Below are positions 1 to 14,129 of a stretch of 35,187 nucleotides of DNA, piece after piece (the stretch's first letter is position 1; each line of letters opens with the position of its first letter). The position numbers were made by a program, and so were the translations under genes. The notes under the pieces were generated by a model, which saw only the letters and a program-made list of their open reading frames with translations, ran no database searches and was not told where the DNA came from. Location: positions 1-35,187 of the forward strand of contig DASUTC010000373.1 of the NCBI GenBank assembly GCA_036374795.1, read 5' to 3'. This stretch comes from Herpetosiphonaceae bacterium. Its GTDB lineage: Bacteria > Chloroflexota > Chloroflexia > Chloroflexales > Kallotenuaceae.

Positions 1-15
1 GCGGCACCTCAGGCT

Positions 16-133
16 TTGGGTGTGTGCGGAGCGCCACGGACCCACCCCGTCCCATCCCGAACCGGGCCGTGAAACGTGGCAGCGCCGCGGGTACTGGGGC
101 CTCGGCCCTGGGAGACAAGGTCCATGCACCCTG
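16..133 (+). rRNA. rrf: 5S ribosomal RNA
   Basis: The terminal stem is visible: GGGTGTGTG (18-26) pairs, with G-U wobbles, with CATGCACCC (123-131). Between them lie conserved 5S elements, CCCATCCCGAACCGGG (about 51-66) and the following GTGAAAC block. The length of about 115 nt is normal. No 23S sequence is visible in the 15 bases before it, so it is the last gene of an rRNA operon that begins outside the window. Exact ends are uncertain by a few bases. Confidence 0.93.
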
Positions 134-142
134 ACCATTAAT

Positions 143-180
143 CAACACCCCACTGGAAATTCCAGTGGGGTGTTGTGTTT
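143..180 (+). terminator. Intrinsic terminator of the rRNA operon
   Basis: A near-perfect inverted repeat has arms at 143-158 and 160-175 (core ACACCCCACTGG / CCAGTGGGGTGT, effective loop AAATT). It is followed by TGTTT and lies ten bases after the 5S gene. The T-run is short and interrupted, but the stem is very stable. Confidence 0.85.
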
Positions 181-189
181 AACCCGCTC

Positions 190-217
190 TTGGAGCATCC
201 ACCGCCGTGTGAATAAT
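190..217 (+). promoter_or_regulatory. Possible promoter for the nifJ operon
   Basis: TTGGAG (190-195) and AATAAT (212-217) are separated by 16 bases, just after the rRNA terminator. The -10 matches consensus at 5 of 6 positions but the -35 only at 3 of 6. It would give a leader of about 170 nt before nifJ. Nothing else in 181-396 looks better. This is weak evidence. Confidence 0.28.
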
Positions 218-396
218 TGCTCACCAAACCTTTACCGCGTGTAGCGGCTTCTTCACCATATCGACTCCTCCCTCAGCTAAAGTCAACCTTAGCGAACTGG
301 TTCAACTGCTACCGGTGTGCATAACGCAACAAGAGCGTATTGCTGACGCCTATCCATAACCACAGCGCATGGGTAGTGAAGTTTGGGGAGATTGTC

Positions 397-4068
<3,672 letters not shown>

Positions 4069-4108
4069 CGTGCCGATCGCATGGCGCATACGCTGATGGG
4101 AGTCTACC

Positions 4109-5113
4109 ATGCCTGATCTTACGACAACCTATCTGGGATTGCAGCTTCGGAATCCGCTGGTCGTCTCAGCCTCGCCGCTGTCCAAGCGCATCGATCTGGT
4201 GCGGCGGATGGAGGATGCCGGAGCGGCGGCGATCGTGCTCTACTCACTCTTCGAGGAGCAGATCACGCGCGAGAGCCTGGCGCTGGATCACTTTCTGGCA
4301 CGTACCAGCGAGAGCCATGCCGAGGCGCTGAGCTACTTTCCCGACCTCGGCAACTACAATATCTCGCCCGACGCCTACCTTGAGCATCTGCATCGCGTCA
4401 AGCGCGCGGTCGATATTCCAGTGATCGGCAGCCTCAACGGCATCTCATCGGGCGGCTGGATCGAGTACGCCCGCAAGATAGAGCAGGCTGGTGCCGATGC
4501 GCTCGAACTCAATCTGTATTTCGTGCCGACCGATCCCGGCCTGAGCAGCGCCGAGCTTGAGGACAATTATGTCAAGCTGGTAACAGACGTGCGCCAGCAG
4601 GTGACGATTCCGATCGCGCTCAAGCTCAGCCCATTCTTCACGTCGCTGCCACACATCGCGCGGCGCTTCGCGGCGGCGGGCGCGAACGGTCTGGTGCTCT
4701 TCAATCGCTTCTACCAGCCCGACTTCGACCTTGAGTCGCTGGACGTAGTGCCGCATCTTGAACTGAGCACGCGCGCGGATCTGCATCTGCCGCTGCGCTG
4801 GATCGCGATCCTCTACGGCAGGATCGAGGCTGATCTGGCCCTGACCAGCGGCGTGCATACCGCCGACGACGTGATCAAAGCGATGATGGCGGGGGCCAAG
4901 GTGGCAATGCTCACCTCGGAGCTGCTGGCGCACGGCATTCGTCGGCTGGGCAACATCCTCTTCGATCTTCAGGTGTGGATGGAGCTGTACGAGTACGAGT
5001 CGATCCGGCAGATGCAGGGCAGCATGAGCCAGCGGGCGGTCGCGGAGACGGCGGCGTTCGAGCGCGCCAATTACCTCAAGGCGCTCAACCTGTACGACGA
5101 TCGGATTGCATAG
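4109..5113 (+). CDS. Dihydroorotate dehydrogenase-like flavoprotein
   Basis: A 334-residue FMN-binding TIM-barrel protein of the dihydroorotate dehydrogenase fold. The start resembles class 1 DHODH (TTYLGLQLRNPLVVSASPLS), and later segments IPIALKLSPFF and ALTSGVHTADDVIKAMMAGA correspond to barrel strands and the phosphate-binding end. The loop that in class 1A enzymes reads ELNLSCPN, with the catalytic cysteine, is here ELNLYFVPTDPG (about residues 134-145). The usual base is therefore absent and orotate synthesis is doubtful. It matches the group annotated as dihydroorotate dehydrogenase-like; I recall such genes beside nifJ in other bacteria but could not check. GGGAG lies about seven bases before the ATG. 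Position between nifJ and a FAD oxidoreductase suggests a redox role tied to pyruvate oxidation, which is an inference. Confidence 0.85.
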   Translation: MPDLTTTYLGLQLRNPLVVSASPLSKRIDLVRRMEDAGAAAIVLYSLFEEQITRESLALDHFLARTSESHAEALSYFPDLGNYNISPDAYLEHLHRVKRAVDIPVIGSLNGISSGGWIEYARKIEQAGADALELNLYFVPTDPGLSSAELEDNYVKLVTDVRQQVTIPIALKLSPFFTSLPHIARRFAAAGANGLVLFNRFYQPDFDLESLDVVPHLELSTRADLHLPLRWIAILYGRIEADLALTSGVHTADDVIKAMMAGAKVAMLTSELLAHGIRRLGNILFDLQVWMELYEYESIRQMQGSMSQRAVAETAAFERANYLKALNLYDDRIA

Positions 5114-5128
5114 AGCAGGAGCACGGCT

Positions 5129-6061
5129 ATGAACGACTTAATCATTATCGGCGGCGGACCCGCGGCACTCTCGGCGGCGGCGTATGCGCTCAGCAAGCAG
5201 CTCGACTTTCGGATCGTCTTCGACGACCTTGGCGGTAAAGCGGGCTGGCATCAACATCTGGTCGGGCAACTGGCCGATGAGTCGCTGCCGGGAGAAGAAA
5301 CGATCAAGCTGCTTGAGCGCAAAGCGACCGCATCGGGGCGCATCCTCCGCGACCGAACAACCGGCGTGACGAAAGACGGCGCGACGTTCAAGATCACGAC
5401 CGAGCACCACGGCACGCTGGAGAGTCTGGCGGTGATCATCGCCACGGGCGCGACGCCGGTTGAGCTGCCGGTGCCGGGCGCGAAGGAGTTTCTGGGCCAG
5501 GGCCTGGGCTACTCGATCATCACCCACGCCGATCTGGTCGCTGGCAAGACCGTCGCGGTGATCGGCAATACGCTGCGCGCGCTGCGGGGCGCTGCCGAAG
5601 TAGCGCAGACCGCGAGCCAGCTCTACCTGATCGTGCCGAGCACCTCGATCCTGTACGTACCGCTGGCGCAGGCGCTAAGCCATCGTCCGAACATCGAGAT
5701 CCTGGGCGGCGCGCGAGTCAAGGAGATTACCGGAGCCTTCAACGTCGAAGAGATCGTGGTCGAGTACGAGAACAAGATTCGGCGGATCGCGGTCGATGCG
5801 GCCTTTGTGGACCTTGGCCTATACGCCAGCAGCGGGCCGGTGCGCGAGCTGTTGGATCTGACACCGGGCCAGTTCATCGCCATCGACGATCGCAACGCCA
5901 CAGCGGTATCCGGCCTGTTCGCGGCGGGCGATGTCACCACGGCATTCGGCGAGCAAATCCTGATCGCGGTCGGCGAGGGCATGAAGGCGGCGCTCAGCGC
6001 GTACGAGCATATTCTGGCGGCGAAAGCGCGTCACTCGCTGGCCGAGCGCACTGCGCCCTAG
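5129..6061 (+). CDS. Thioredoxin-reductase-like FAD oxidoreductase without cysteines
   Basis: A 310-residue protein with the two-dinucleotide-domain layout of thioredoxin reductase and TrxR-like ferredoxin-NADP reductases. FAD-binding LIIIGGGPAALSAAAYAL is at residues 4-21, ATGATPVELPVPG near 110, and the C-terminal FAD signature SGLFAAGDVTTAFGEQ near 260. It has no cysteine at all, so it cannot be a disulfide reductase. The second dinucleotide site, normally GGGDSA-like, reads VAVIGNTLRALRGAAEVA (about 145-162), a degenerate glycine motif, so NAD(P)H binding is uncertain. GAGCAGGAG precedes the ATG and the gene follows the DHODH-like gene by 15 bases. It may pass electrons between ferredoxin, the DHODH-like flavoprotein and NAD(P). 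Alternatively, it is a TrxR-like ferredoxin-NADP reductase variant. Confidence 0.8.
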   Translation: MNDLIIIGGGPAALSAAAYALSKQLDFRIVFDDLGGKAGWHQHLVGQLADESLPGEETIKLLERKATASGRILRDRTTGVTKDGATFKITTEHHGTLESLAVIIATGATPVELPVPGAKEFLGQGLGYSIITHADLVAGKTVAVIGNTLRALRGAAEVAQTASQLYLIVPSTSILYVPLAQALSHRPNIEILGGARVKEITGAFNVEEIVVEYENKIRRIAVDAAFVDLGLYASSGPVRELLDLTPGQFIAIDDRNATAVSGLFAAGDVTTAFGEQILIAVGEGMKAALSAYEHILAAKARHSLAERTAP

Positions 6062-6197
6062 TCCGATCCCCAAACGTGGCGGTCAATCCCACGCGCGCGG
6101 ACCAGCGATGGTTCGCGCCGCACTGGTGTGCACGGGGGATCGATCCATCTGCCTAGGGGCAGCCTGGCCCGCCGTGCTCCTACGGATCACCAAGAAC

Positions 6198-7190
6198 TCA
6201 GCGCCGCAGGCTCGAACCGCGCACGTGTAGCTCGCCCTGCAAGATCACCTTGCGCGTGGGCCGAGCCGGATCATCGATGCGCCGCAGCAGCAGCTCGGTC
6301 GCCGTTTTGCCGATCTCGTAGGTCGGCTGCGCGATGATCGTGATCGGCGGCTGCACCAGCGAGGCCCAGGTCGTCTCGTCAAAGCCCACCAGCCCAATGT
6401 CGCCGGGGATTGTAAGCTGGCGCTGGCGAATCGCCTGGAGCGCGCCCGCCGTGAGCAGGCTATTGCTGGTGAAGATCGCATCCGGCGGCTGCGGCAGATC
6501 GAGCAGTTCCAGCGCGGCCAGGCAGCCCGCCTCGGTCCTGGGCTGGATATATCTGACCAGCTCGGCGGCAGGCGGATAGCCGTGCTCGCGCAGTGCCTCA
6601 TCGTAGCCGCGCCAGCGCTCGCGTCCGGTGGTGCTGGTTTCGCCAAAGATCGCGCCGATGCGCCGGTAGCCCTGCTCGATCAGATGGCTGGTCAGATCGT
6701 ACGCCGCCGCCGCGTTATCCAGCAGCACGGCATCGACCTCGCCGTTCTTGAGCGAGCGGTCGACCATCACCACGGGAAAGTCGATGTTGAGATCGGCGAA
6801 GCGCTCAAGCGTGTGGCGCGTCGGCGAAAAGATCGCGCCAGCGACATGCTCGTCGCGCATTAACTGGAGATAGAGCGCTTCTTTCTCTGGATTTTCATCG
6901 GTATTGCACAGCACCACGCTCAGACCGTGGGCATAGGCGGTATCTTCGACGGCGCGGCTGATCGCGGTGAAAAACGGATTGCGAATATCGGACACGATCA
7001 GCCCGATCGTGTTGGATTGCTGCGATCGCAAGCTGCGGGCGATCAGGTTGGGCCGGTACTCAAGCCGCGCCACCGCCTCCCGAACACGCTCGCGCAGCTC
7101 AGGCCGCACGTGCGGATGGTTCGAGAGCACCCGCGAAACGGTCGCGGTCGAGACGCCTGCCGCCTCGGCAACATCCTTGATGCTTGCCAT
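6198..7190 (-). CDS. LacI-family transcriptional regulator of the fructose PTS locus
   Basis: A 330-residue repressor. The N-terminal LacI helix-turn-helix is IKDVAEAAGVSTATVSRVLS (residues 4-23), followed by the hinge helix LEYRPNLIARSLRS. A periplasmic-binding-like sugar domain runs from about residue 60 to the end (IGLIVSDIRNPFF, then GDIGLVGFDET near 270). GGGAG five bases before the ATG supports the start. It is divergent from the PTS genes, and the shared upstream region has three copies of a TGTAAACGnTTnCA operator, so it most likely represses the PTS operon and itself. A fructose phosphate is the probable inducer by position and analogy with other fructose regulators. It converges on the FAD oxidoreductase gene, leaving 136 bases with no clear terminator. 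Confidence 0.93.
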   Translation of the reverse strand: MASIKDVAEAAGVSTATVSRVLSNHPHVRPELRERVREAVARLEYRPNLIARSLRSQQSNTIGLIVSDIRNPFFTAISRAVEDTAYAHGLSVVLCNTDENPEKEALYLQLMRDEHVAGAIFSPTRHTLERFADLNIDFPVVMVDRSLKNGEVDAVLLDNAAAAYDLTSHLIEQGYRRIGAIFGETSTTGRERWRGYDEALREHGYPPAAELVRYIQPRTEAGCLAALELLDLPQPPDAIFTSNSLLTAGALQAIRQRQLTIPGDIGLVGFDETTWASLVQPPITIIAQPTYEIGKTATELLLRRIDDPARPTRKVILQGELHVRGSSLRR

Positions 7191-7228
7191 ATCAACTCCC
7201 TGAATTGCCAGTCAGCGGTCAGTCATTT

Positions 7229-7242
7229 TGTAAACGATTGCA
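7229..7242. promoter_or_regulatory. LacI-type operator O1 (regulator-proximal)
   Basis: TGTAAACGATTGCA is an imperfect palindrome with the central CG typical of LacI/CcpA-type sites. It lies just downstream of the -10 of the regulator's own minus-strand promoter, around its expected transcription start, which predicts autorepression. Confidence 0.75.
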
Positions 7243-7245
7243 AGT

Positions 7246-7275
7246 ATTGTAGCAGAGTCGGGTACCCTTATGCAA
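7246..7275 (-). promoter_or_regulatory. Promoter of the LacI-family regulator gene
   Basis: Read on the minus strand: -35 TTGCAT (7275-7270), an 18-base spacer, and -10 TACAAT (7251-7246) preceded by TGC, an extended -10. It gives a leader of about 50 nt. Operators O1 and O2 flank it. Confidence 0.7.
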
Positions 7276-7281
7276 GCATTT

Positions 7282-7295
7282 TGTAAACGTTTTCT
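7282..7295. promoter_or_regulatory. LacI-type operator O2 (middle)
   Basis: TGTAAACGTTTTCT: the left half-site TGTAAACG is identical to O1 and O3 and the right half is weaker. Its centre is 53 bases from O1 and 108 from O3, close to whole helical turns, which would allow looping between bound dimers. Confidence 0.6.
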
Positions 7296-7376
7296 TTGAA
7301 AGTATCATGTTTCGGGGAGCTTCGGGGAGAAGTCTATCTACATCTACCAGTTTTGAAATTGATCCGCCGAGGGGTA

Positions 7377-7405
7377 TTGACAAACAATATGTAAACGATT
7401 ACAAT
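7377..7405 (+). promoter_or_regulatory. Promoter of the fructose PTS operon
   Basis: Consensus -35 TTGACA (7377-7382), a 17-base spacer and -10 TACAAT (7400-7405). Operator O3 lies between and partly over the -10. Transcription would begin near 7412, which rules out the start codon at 7307 for the downstream gene. Confidence 0.85.
7390..7403. promoter_or_regulatory. LacI-type operator O3 (within the PTS promoter)
   Basis: TGTAAACGATTACA has 12 of 14 bases in palindromic agreement, the best of the three sites. It occupies the spacer and overlaps the first four bases of the -10 of the PTS promoter, so a bound repressor would exclude RNA polymerase. Confidence 0.85.
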
Positions 7406-7468
7406 ATCGCTATCATCCTCCTCTCAACCCAGCCCTGGTTCTTCTCTGATAAGCGTACGGAGCTGAGC

Positions 7469-9958
7469 ATGATCGAGCTTCACCAGCAGCAGATCCGGTT
7501 GCGAGCGCATGCAGCGGACAAGCAAGATGCGATCCGCCAGGTCGGCCAGATTCTGGTCGGGACCGGCCACATCGAGCCAGGCTACATCGAAAGCATGCTA
7601 GGGCGCGAGGCGGTCGCCAACACGTATCTTGGCAACGGCATCGCGATCCCGCACGGCTTGCCGCAGGATCGCGGCCTGATCAACCAAACGGGGATCGCCG
7701 TCGTACAGGTGCCTGAAGGCGTCACCTGGAACCAGAACGAAACGGTGCGGCTCGTCGTCGGAATTGCGGCCAAGTCCGACGAGCACATCGAGGTCTTGCG
7801 GCGGCTGACGCGGGTGCTGAGCGACAAAGCGCAGGTGGACCAGTTGACGCAGACCGCCGATCCGCGCGACATCATCGCCGCGCTGACCGGGGAGCGTCCG
7901 GCAGCGCCGCCCAGCGCCGACATCACCGATTATGCTCACTTCTTCGACGCCGTGATCCACAACAAGACCGGCCTGCACGCGCGGCCAGCGACGGCCTTTG
8001 TCGATCTGGCAAAGCAATTCCAGGCGCAGATTCGCGTGCGGCACGGCGAGCAGGTCGCCGAAGGCAAAAGCCTGATCTCGCTGCTGCAACTGGGCGTCGA
8101 GCCGGGCATGACTATTCGCGTCTCGGCGCAGGGAGCGGATGCCAGCGCCGCGCTGCAAGCGTTGCAGGCGGCCATCGCCACAGGGCTGGGCGACGAGGAC
8201 GAGGAGCCGCCAGCCGCCGTGGTCGGCAGCCACACCTGGACTCCCCGGCGGGTCGGCGCGACGGTCGCAGGCATCACCGCAGCGCCCGGCCTGGCGATCG
8301 GCACGATTCGGCAGCACACACGCCAGGAGATTGTCGTCGAAGACCGCACGAGCGTGCCTGCGATCGAAGGCGATCGATTCCAGAACGCGCTGCATGTGGC
8401 CCAGGCCGAGCTTGACGCGCTCTACGAAGAGGTCAAAACGCGCTTCGGCTCCGGCAAGGCCGCAATCTTTCGCACCCACACCGAGTTTCTGAACGACGCG
8501 CCGCTGATCCAGCAGACCGTCGCGCAGATCTTTCAGGGCCACAGCGCCGCCTGGGCCTGGCAGCAGGTGATCAACGACCGGGTGCGCTACATGGAGAAGC
8601 TGGACGATCCGATCCTGGCCGGACGGGCCGTGGATCTGAGCGACGTGGGACAGCGCGTGCTGCGGCATCTGGTCGGCGCTGCGGAGGACACCCTGCCGAC
8701 GCCGGACGCGCCCGTGATCCTGATCGCCGACGACCTCACCCCGTCCGATACCGCCGCGCTCGACCCCGACACGATTCTCGGATTTTGCACCGTCAAAGGC
8801 GGCCCGACCTCACACAGCGCGATTATTGCTCGCTCGCTGGGCATTCCCGCAGTTGTCGGCGCGGGACCGTCGGTGCTTGAGATTCCCGATCAGACGCCGT
8901 GTATTCTGGACGGCTACAACGGCAAGTTATATCTCAAGCCGCACGAGGCCGATGTTCAGGAGGCGCGCGATCTCCAGCAGCAGTTACAGCGCCAGCAGGA
9001 CATCGCCAGGGCCGCGCGCTTCGAGCCTGCGATTACCACCGATGGACACCAGATCGAAATTGCCGCCAACATCAACCGCGCCACCGACGCGGCCACGGCG
9101 GTCGAGGCGGGCGCGGAAGGCGTGGGCCTGATGCGGACTGAGTTTCTGTTTCTGGAGCGGACCAGCGTGCCCTCGGAGGACGAGCAGTTCGCGGCCTATC
9201 GCGATATGGTCCAGGCGATGCAGGGCCATCCGGTGATCATCCGCACGCTCGACATTGGCGGCGACAAAGAGGTGCCCTACCTCAACCTGCCCAAAGAAGA
9301 CAACTCCTTCCTGGGCATCCGTGGCATCCGGCTCTGTCTGGCGCGGCCCGATCTGTTCGTGCCGCAGCTGCGGGCGATCTACCGCGCCGCCGCGTATGGC
9401 CCGATCAAAATCATGTTTCCAATGATCGCCACGCTCGAAGACTGGTCGCAGGCGCGAGCGGTCGCTGAGCTGGCGCGGCAGGAGGTGGGCGCGCCGCCGG
9501 TGCCGATGGGCATCATGATCGAAGTGCCGTCCGCAGTTGTGCTGGCCGATCAGTTCGCGCAGGAGGTCGATTTCTTCTCGATCGGCACCAACGATCTGAC
9601 GCAGTACGTCCTGGCGATGGACCGCCTGCATCCTCAGCTGGCGAAGCAGGCCGACGGGCTGCATCCCGCCGTGCTGCGGATGATCCAGCAGACTGTGCAG
9701 GCCGCGCAGCAGGCAGGCAAATGGGTCGGAGTGTGCGGCGGCGTCGCGGGCGATCCCAAAGGCGCGGTGATCCTAACCGGACTTGGCGTGTCGGAGCTGA
9801 GCGTGAGCGTGCCGAGCATCGCCGAGGTCAAGGCGCAGATCCGCAGCCGATCGCTGGCCGAGATGCAGCAGCTCGCGCGCGCGGCGCTGCGGTGCCGCAG
9901 CGCCGTGGAGGTGCGCGCCCTGGCAACCAACGGCGATCTACGCGCTCAGACGGTGTAG
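7469..9958 (+). CDS. PTS EIIA(Fru)-HPr-enzyme I fusion (multiphosphoryl transfer protein)
   Basis: An 829-residue cytoplasmic protein carrying every soluble step of the phosphotransferase system. The EIIA fructose/mannitol domain (about 1-145) has active His62 in AIPHGLP. The HPr domain (about 152-245) has His170 in [10 protein letters not shown] and a regulatory-type serine in [11 protein letters not shown]. Enzyme I (about 260-829) has phospho-His449 in [21 protein letters not shown] (cut here to its core), then [11 protein letters not shown] and [16 protein letters not shown] for PEP and Mg2+ binding. Phosphate flows from PEP to enzyme I, HPr, EIIA and then FruA. The ATG at 7469 is chosen because ACGGAG precedes it and the promoter start point lies near 7412, downstream of the earlier in-frame ATG. 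The gene resembles FruB/PtsI fusions, but I leave the symbol empty because naming varies. Confidence 0.95.
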   Translation: MIELHQQQIRLRAHAADKQDAIRQVGQILVGTGHIEPGYIESMLGREAVANTYLGNGIAIPHGLPQDRGLINQTGIAVVQVPEGVTWNQNETVRLVVGIAAKSDEHIEVLRRLTRVLSDKAQVDQLTQTADPRDIIAALTGERPAAPPSADITDYAHFFDAVIHNKTGLHARPATAFVDLAKQFQAQIRVRHGEQVAEGKSLISLLQLGVEPGMTIRVSAQGADASAALQALQAAIATGLGDEDEEPPAAVVGSHTWTPRRVGATVAGITAAPGLAIGTIRQHTRQEIVVEDRTSVPAIEGDRFQNALHVAQAELDALYEEVKTRFGSGKAAIFRTHTEFLNDAPLIQQTVAQIFQGHSAAWAWQQVINDRVRYMEKLDDPILAGRAVDLSDVGQRVLRHLVGAAEDTLPTPDAPVILIADDLTPSDTAALDPDTILGFCTVKGGPTSHSAIIARSLGIPAVVGAGPSVLEIPDQTPCILDGYNGKLYLKPHEADVQEARDLQQQLQRQQDIARAARFEPAITTDGHQIEIAANINRATDAATAVEAGAEGVGLMRTEFLFLERTSVPSEDEQFAAYRDMVQAMQGHPVIIRTLDIGGDKEVPYLNLPKEDNSFLGIRGIRLCLARPDLFVPQLRAIYRAAAYGPIKIMFPMIATLEDWSQARAVAELARQEVGAPPVPMGIMIEVPSAVVLADQFAQEVDFFSIGTNDLTQYVLAMDRLHPQLAKQADGLHPAVLRMIQQTVQAAQQAGKWVGVCGGVAGDPKGAVILTGLGVSELSVSVPSIAEVKAQIRSRSLAEMQQLARAALRCRSAVEVRALATNGDLRAQTV

Positions 9959-10013
9959 CGGTCGGGGCATCGATCCTGACGGCAGCCGCTCCTCGTGGCT
10001 GCAGTCGCCAGCG

Positions 10014-10071
10014 AAAGGAGGGCGGGCGTTGTCGGCTGCCGGAGTGTAGCAGCCACCACGCCCGACGCTGT
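10014..10071 (+). promoter_or_regulatory. Shine-Dalgarno separated from the fruK start by a hairpin
   Basis: AAAGGAGGG (10014-10022) is a strong ribosome-binding site but lies 49 bases before the fruK ATG. The bases between fold into a two-part hairpin: CGGGCGT (10023-10029) with ACGCCCG (10058-10064), and GGCTGC (10034-10039) with GCAGCC (10049-10054). If folded, seven bases separate hairpin and ATG, the normal spacing. A six-codon reading frame from TTG (10029) to TAG (10047) also lies in the hairpin. Folding was judged by eye. Confidence 0.5.
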
Positions 10072-11043
10072 ATGAAGATTGCAACAGTCACGCTCAACCC
10101 TGCCATCGACCAGACCGTGATCGTCGATCACTTTCAGCTCAACACCGTCAACCGTGGTCAGTCATTCCAGCTCGACGCGGGCGGCAAAGGCGTCAACGTC
10201 GCGTCGTTCCTGGCCGACTACGGCCTTTCGGTGGCAGTGACCGGCTTTCTGGGCCAGGAGAACCGGGCGATCTTCGAGCAGCTCTTTGCGCGCAAACAGA
10301 TCGAGGATCGCTTCGTGCTCCTGCCGGGACGCACCCGCACCGGGGTCAAAATCGTTGACGGGGCCAACCAGCAGACGACCGACATCAATCTGCCGGGGCT
10401 GGAGCCGACGTCGGAGGCACTGAGCGCGCTGCTTGCGACGGTCGACGAGCTAGCCGCGTCTTGCGACTGGTTTGTCTTAGCGGGCAACCTGCCGCCGGGC
10501 GTTCCGGCCTCGATCTACGCCACGCTGATCGCTCGACTCAAGGCCCACGGCAAGCGTGTGGTGCTGGATACCAGCCGCGACGCGCTGCGCGAAGGCGTGC
10601 AGGCGGGGCCGAGCATCGTCAAGCCCAACATCGACGAGCTGCAACAACTGGTCGGCCAGCCGCTCCCCGACGAGGCCGCGATCAAGCGGGCGGCGCGCCA
10701 GCTTCTGAATAGCGGCATCGATCTGGTGGTCGTCTCGATGGGCGCGCGCGGCGCACTCTTTGTCGATCGCCAGACCACGCTGATCGCCGTCCCGCCATCG
10801 GTGACGGTCCAGAGCACCGTCGGCGCGGGCGACGCGATGGTCGCCGGATTGATCGCCGGGCAGGTCCAGGGCATGAGCCTGGCGGAGTGTGCTCGACTCG
10901 CCACCGCGTTCTCTGTCGGGACGATCACGCGCATAGGCGCGCATCTGCCGGAGGCCGCCATGCTGCAAACCTACCGCGATCGTGTTTCCGTCCATACGCT
11001 CGATCACGCGCCGCTGTCAAGCATCGAAGCCCAGCGCAGCTAA
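10072..11043 (+). CDS. fruK: 1-phosphofructokinase
   Basis: A 323-residue PfkB-family kinase converting fructose-1-phosphate, the product of the fructose PTS, to fructose-1,6-bisphosphate with ATP. It begins with IATVTLNPAIDQT, typical of FruK. The substrate-binding GGKGVNVASFLADYG is near residue 39 and the C-terminal PfkB signature with catalytic Asp, STVGAGDAMVAGLIAG, near 247. The same frame stays open 351 bases upstream inside the EI gene, but homology begins at the ATG at 10072. There is no ribosome-binding site at normal spacing; the nearest is across a hairpin. It is the second gene of the PTS operon, 113 bases after the fusion gene. Confidence 0.95.
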   Translation: MKIATVTLNPAIDQTVIVDHFQLNTVNRGQSFQLDAGGKGVNVASFLADYGLSVAVTGFLGQENRAIFEQLFARKQIEDRFVLLPGRTRTGVKIVDGANQQTTDINLPGLEPTSEALSALLATVDELAASCDWFVLAGNLPPGVPASIYATLIARLKAHGKRVVLDTSRDALREGVQAGPSIVKPNIDELQQLVGQPLPDEAAIKRAARQLLNSGIDLVVVSMGARGALFVDRQTTLIAVPPSVTVQSTVGAGDAMVAGLIAGQVQGMSLAECARLATAFSVGTITRIGAHLPEAAMLQTYRDRVSVHTLDHAPLSSIEAQRS

Positions 11044-11049
11044 GAGCCG

Positions 11050-11148
11050 CCAGGACGGGAGAACGAAGAACCAAGAGCTGGGAACCAAGAACTTGAAACT
11101 TGGAACCTGAAACTTGGAACGTCTGATCCCCGATCCCTGGCCCCTGGT
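11050..11148 (+). repeat. Intergenic three-part repeat, copy 1
   Basis: A run of degenerate short units: AAGAACCAAGAG-like units, then two GAAACTTGGAAC units (11096-11107 and 11109-11120 region), then pyrimidine-rich CCCCGATCCCTGGCCCCTG. It lies between fruK and fruA. The same order of units recurs at 14130-14255 and, inverted, at 21909-21963. It is probably non-coding. I know of similar intergenic runs in other genomes but cannot name the family. Confidence 0.6.
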
Positions 11149-11202
11149 TGACCGTTGCGGGCTGTGTCGCCCGATACCTCATATGCTCGAAGGAGAAAAA
11201 CC

Positions 11203-13017
<1,815 letters not shown>

Positions 13018-13100
13018 CAGGAGGTCAGCTCGAACAGCCTGGGGCATGATGCCTGCTGCATACTGCCCCAGCGCGCAGGCTCACGATAGGAAGGTGAGGC

Positions 13101-14123
13101 ATGGCTGTTCACGAGATTATGACCATCAGCCGGTACATTGTCGAGAACCAGGAGGCGCATCCCGGCGCGACCGGCGAGCTTTCCAATCTGCTGTATGACA
13201 TCGCGCTGGCCGCCAAGCTGATCGCCCGCGAGGTCAATCATGCCGGGCTGACCGATATTCTGGGGCTGGCGGGCGGGCAGAATGTGCAGGGCGAGCAGCA
13301 GAAGAAGCTGGATGTCTTCGCCAACGAGACGATCGCCGGGATCATGACCGCGGCGGGGCGCGTGGGCGTGCTGGCCTCGGAAGAGGACGACGAGGTGATC
13401 CCGGTCGGCGGCGTGGATGCGAGCGGCAAGTACGCGCTGGTCTTCGACCCGCTGGATGGCTCGTCGAACACCGATGTCAACGTCGGCATTGCGACGATCT
13501 TCGGGATCTACCGCCGCACCACGCAGGACGGGCCGGGCACGCTCGCCGATGTGCTTCAGGCCGGGCGTCATCTCGTCGCGGCGGGCTACGTGCTCTACGG
13601 CCCCAGCACGATGCTGGTCTACTCGGCGGGCGATGGCGTGCATGGCTTTACGCTGGAGCAGACGCTCGGCGAGTTTCTGCTCTCGCATCCCGCGATTCGT
13701 ATCCCGGAGCCGCCGCGCTACTACAGCACCAACCAGGGACTCCATCGCTACTGGAGTCCGGGCGTGCGCGCGTTTACCGCCTGGCTCCAGGGCCTCGACG
13801 CCGAGCGTCCGCAGACGCCGCTGGCCGGACGCTATATCGGCTCGTTTGCCGCTGACTTTCACCGCAACCTGCTGGAGGGCGGCATCTACTACTACCCACG
13901 CGACACCAAAGATCCGCAGGTGCCTAACGGCAAGCTCCGGCTGATCTACGAGGCCGCGCCGATGGCCTTTCTGGTGGAGCAGGCCGGTGGAGCAGCCACC
14001 GATGGGCAGCAGCCGATCCTCGATTGCGTGCCCCACGAGCTGCACCAGCGCACGCCGCTCTTCATCGGCTCGCGCTCGCTGGTCGAGGAGGCGACGGCCT
14101 ACCTGCAACGCTACGATCGCTAG
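13101..14123 (+). CDS. fbp: Fructose-1,6-bisphosphatase, class I
   Basis: A 340-residue enzyme removing the 1-phosphate of fructose-1,6-bisphosphate to give fructose-6-phosphate, for gluconeogenesis and sugar-phosphate synthesis. The metal-binding signature [14 protein letters not shown] lies near residue 116, preceded by LASEEDDE. The substrate-binding region includes [19 protein letters not shown] (near 250) and [20 protein letters not shown] (near 278), all typical of class I. AGGAAGGTGAGG precedes the ATG at 13101. It lies 83 bases after fruA on the same strand with no terminator between, so it probably belongs to the PTS operon. There it supplies hexose phosphate when fructose enters as fructose-1-phosphate. 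Confidence 0.96.
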   Translation: MAVHEIMTISRYIVENQEAHPGATGELSNLLYDIALAAKLIAREVNHAGLTDILGLAGGQNVQGEQQKKLDVFANETIAGIMTAAGRVGVLASEEDDEVIPVGGVDASGKYALVFDPLDGSSNTDVNVGIATIFGIYRRTTQDGPGTLADVLQAGRHLVAAGYVLYGPSTMLVYSAGDGVHGFTLEQTLGEFLLSHPAIRIPEPPRYYSTNQGLHRYWSPGVRAFTAWLQGLDAERPQTPLAGRYIGSFAADFHRNLLEGGIYYYPRDTKDPQVPNGKLRLIYEAAPMAFLVEQAGGAATDGQQPILDCVPHELHQRTPLFIGSRSLVEEATAYLQRYDR

Positions 14124-14129
14124 CGCCGT

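Noticed and set aside
4109-5113. Calling the gene pyrD
   Set aside because: The catalytic SCPN loop is replaced and the context is nifJ, not pyrimidine genes.
5129-6061. Calling the gene trxB
   Set aside because: No cysteine in the protein, so no redox-active CxxC.
7307-7468. Upstream in-frame start for the PTS fusion protein
   Set aside because: It would begin upstream of the TTGACA-N17-TACAAT promoter, and the extra 54 residues do not resemble EIIA. ATG 7469 has a good ribosome-binding site.
9721-10071. N-terminal extension of fruK overlapping the EI gene
   Set aside because: It lies in another frame of the EI coding region with basic, low-information residues. FruK homology begins at 10072.
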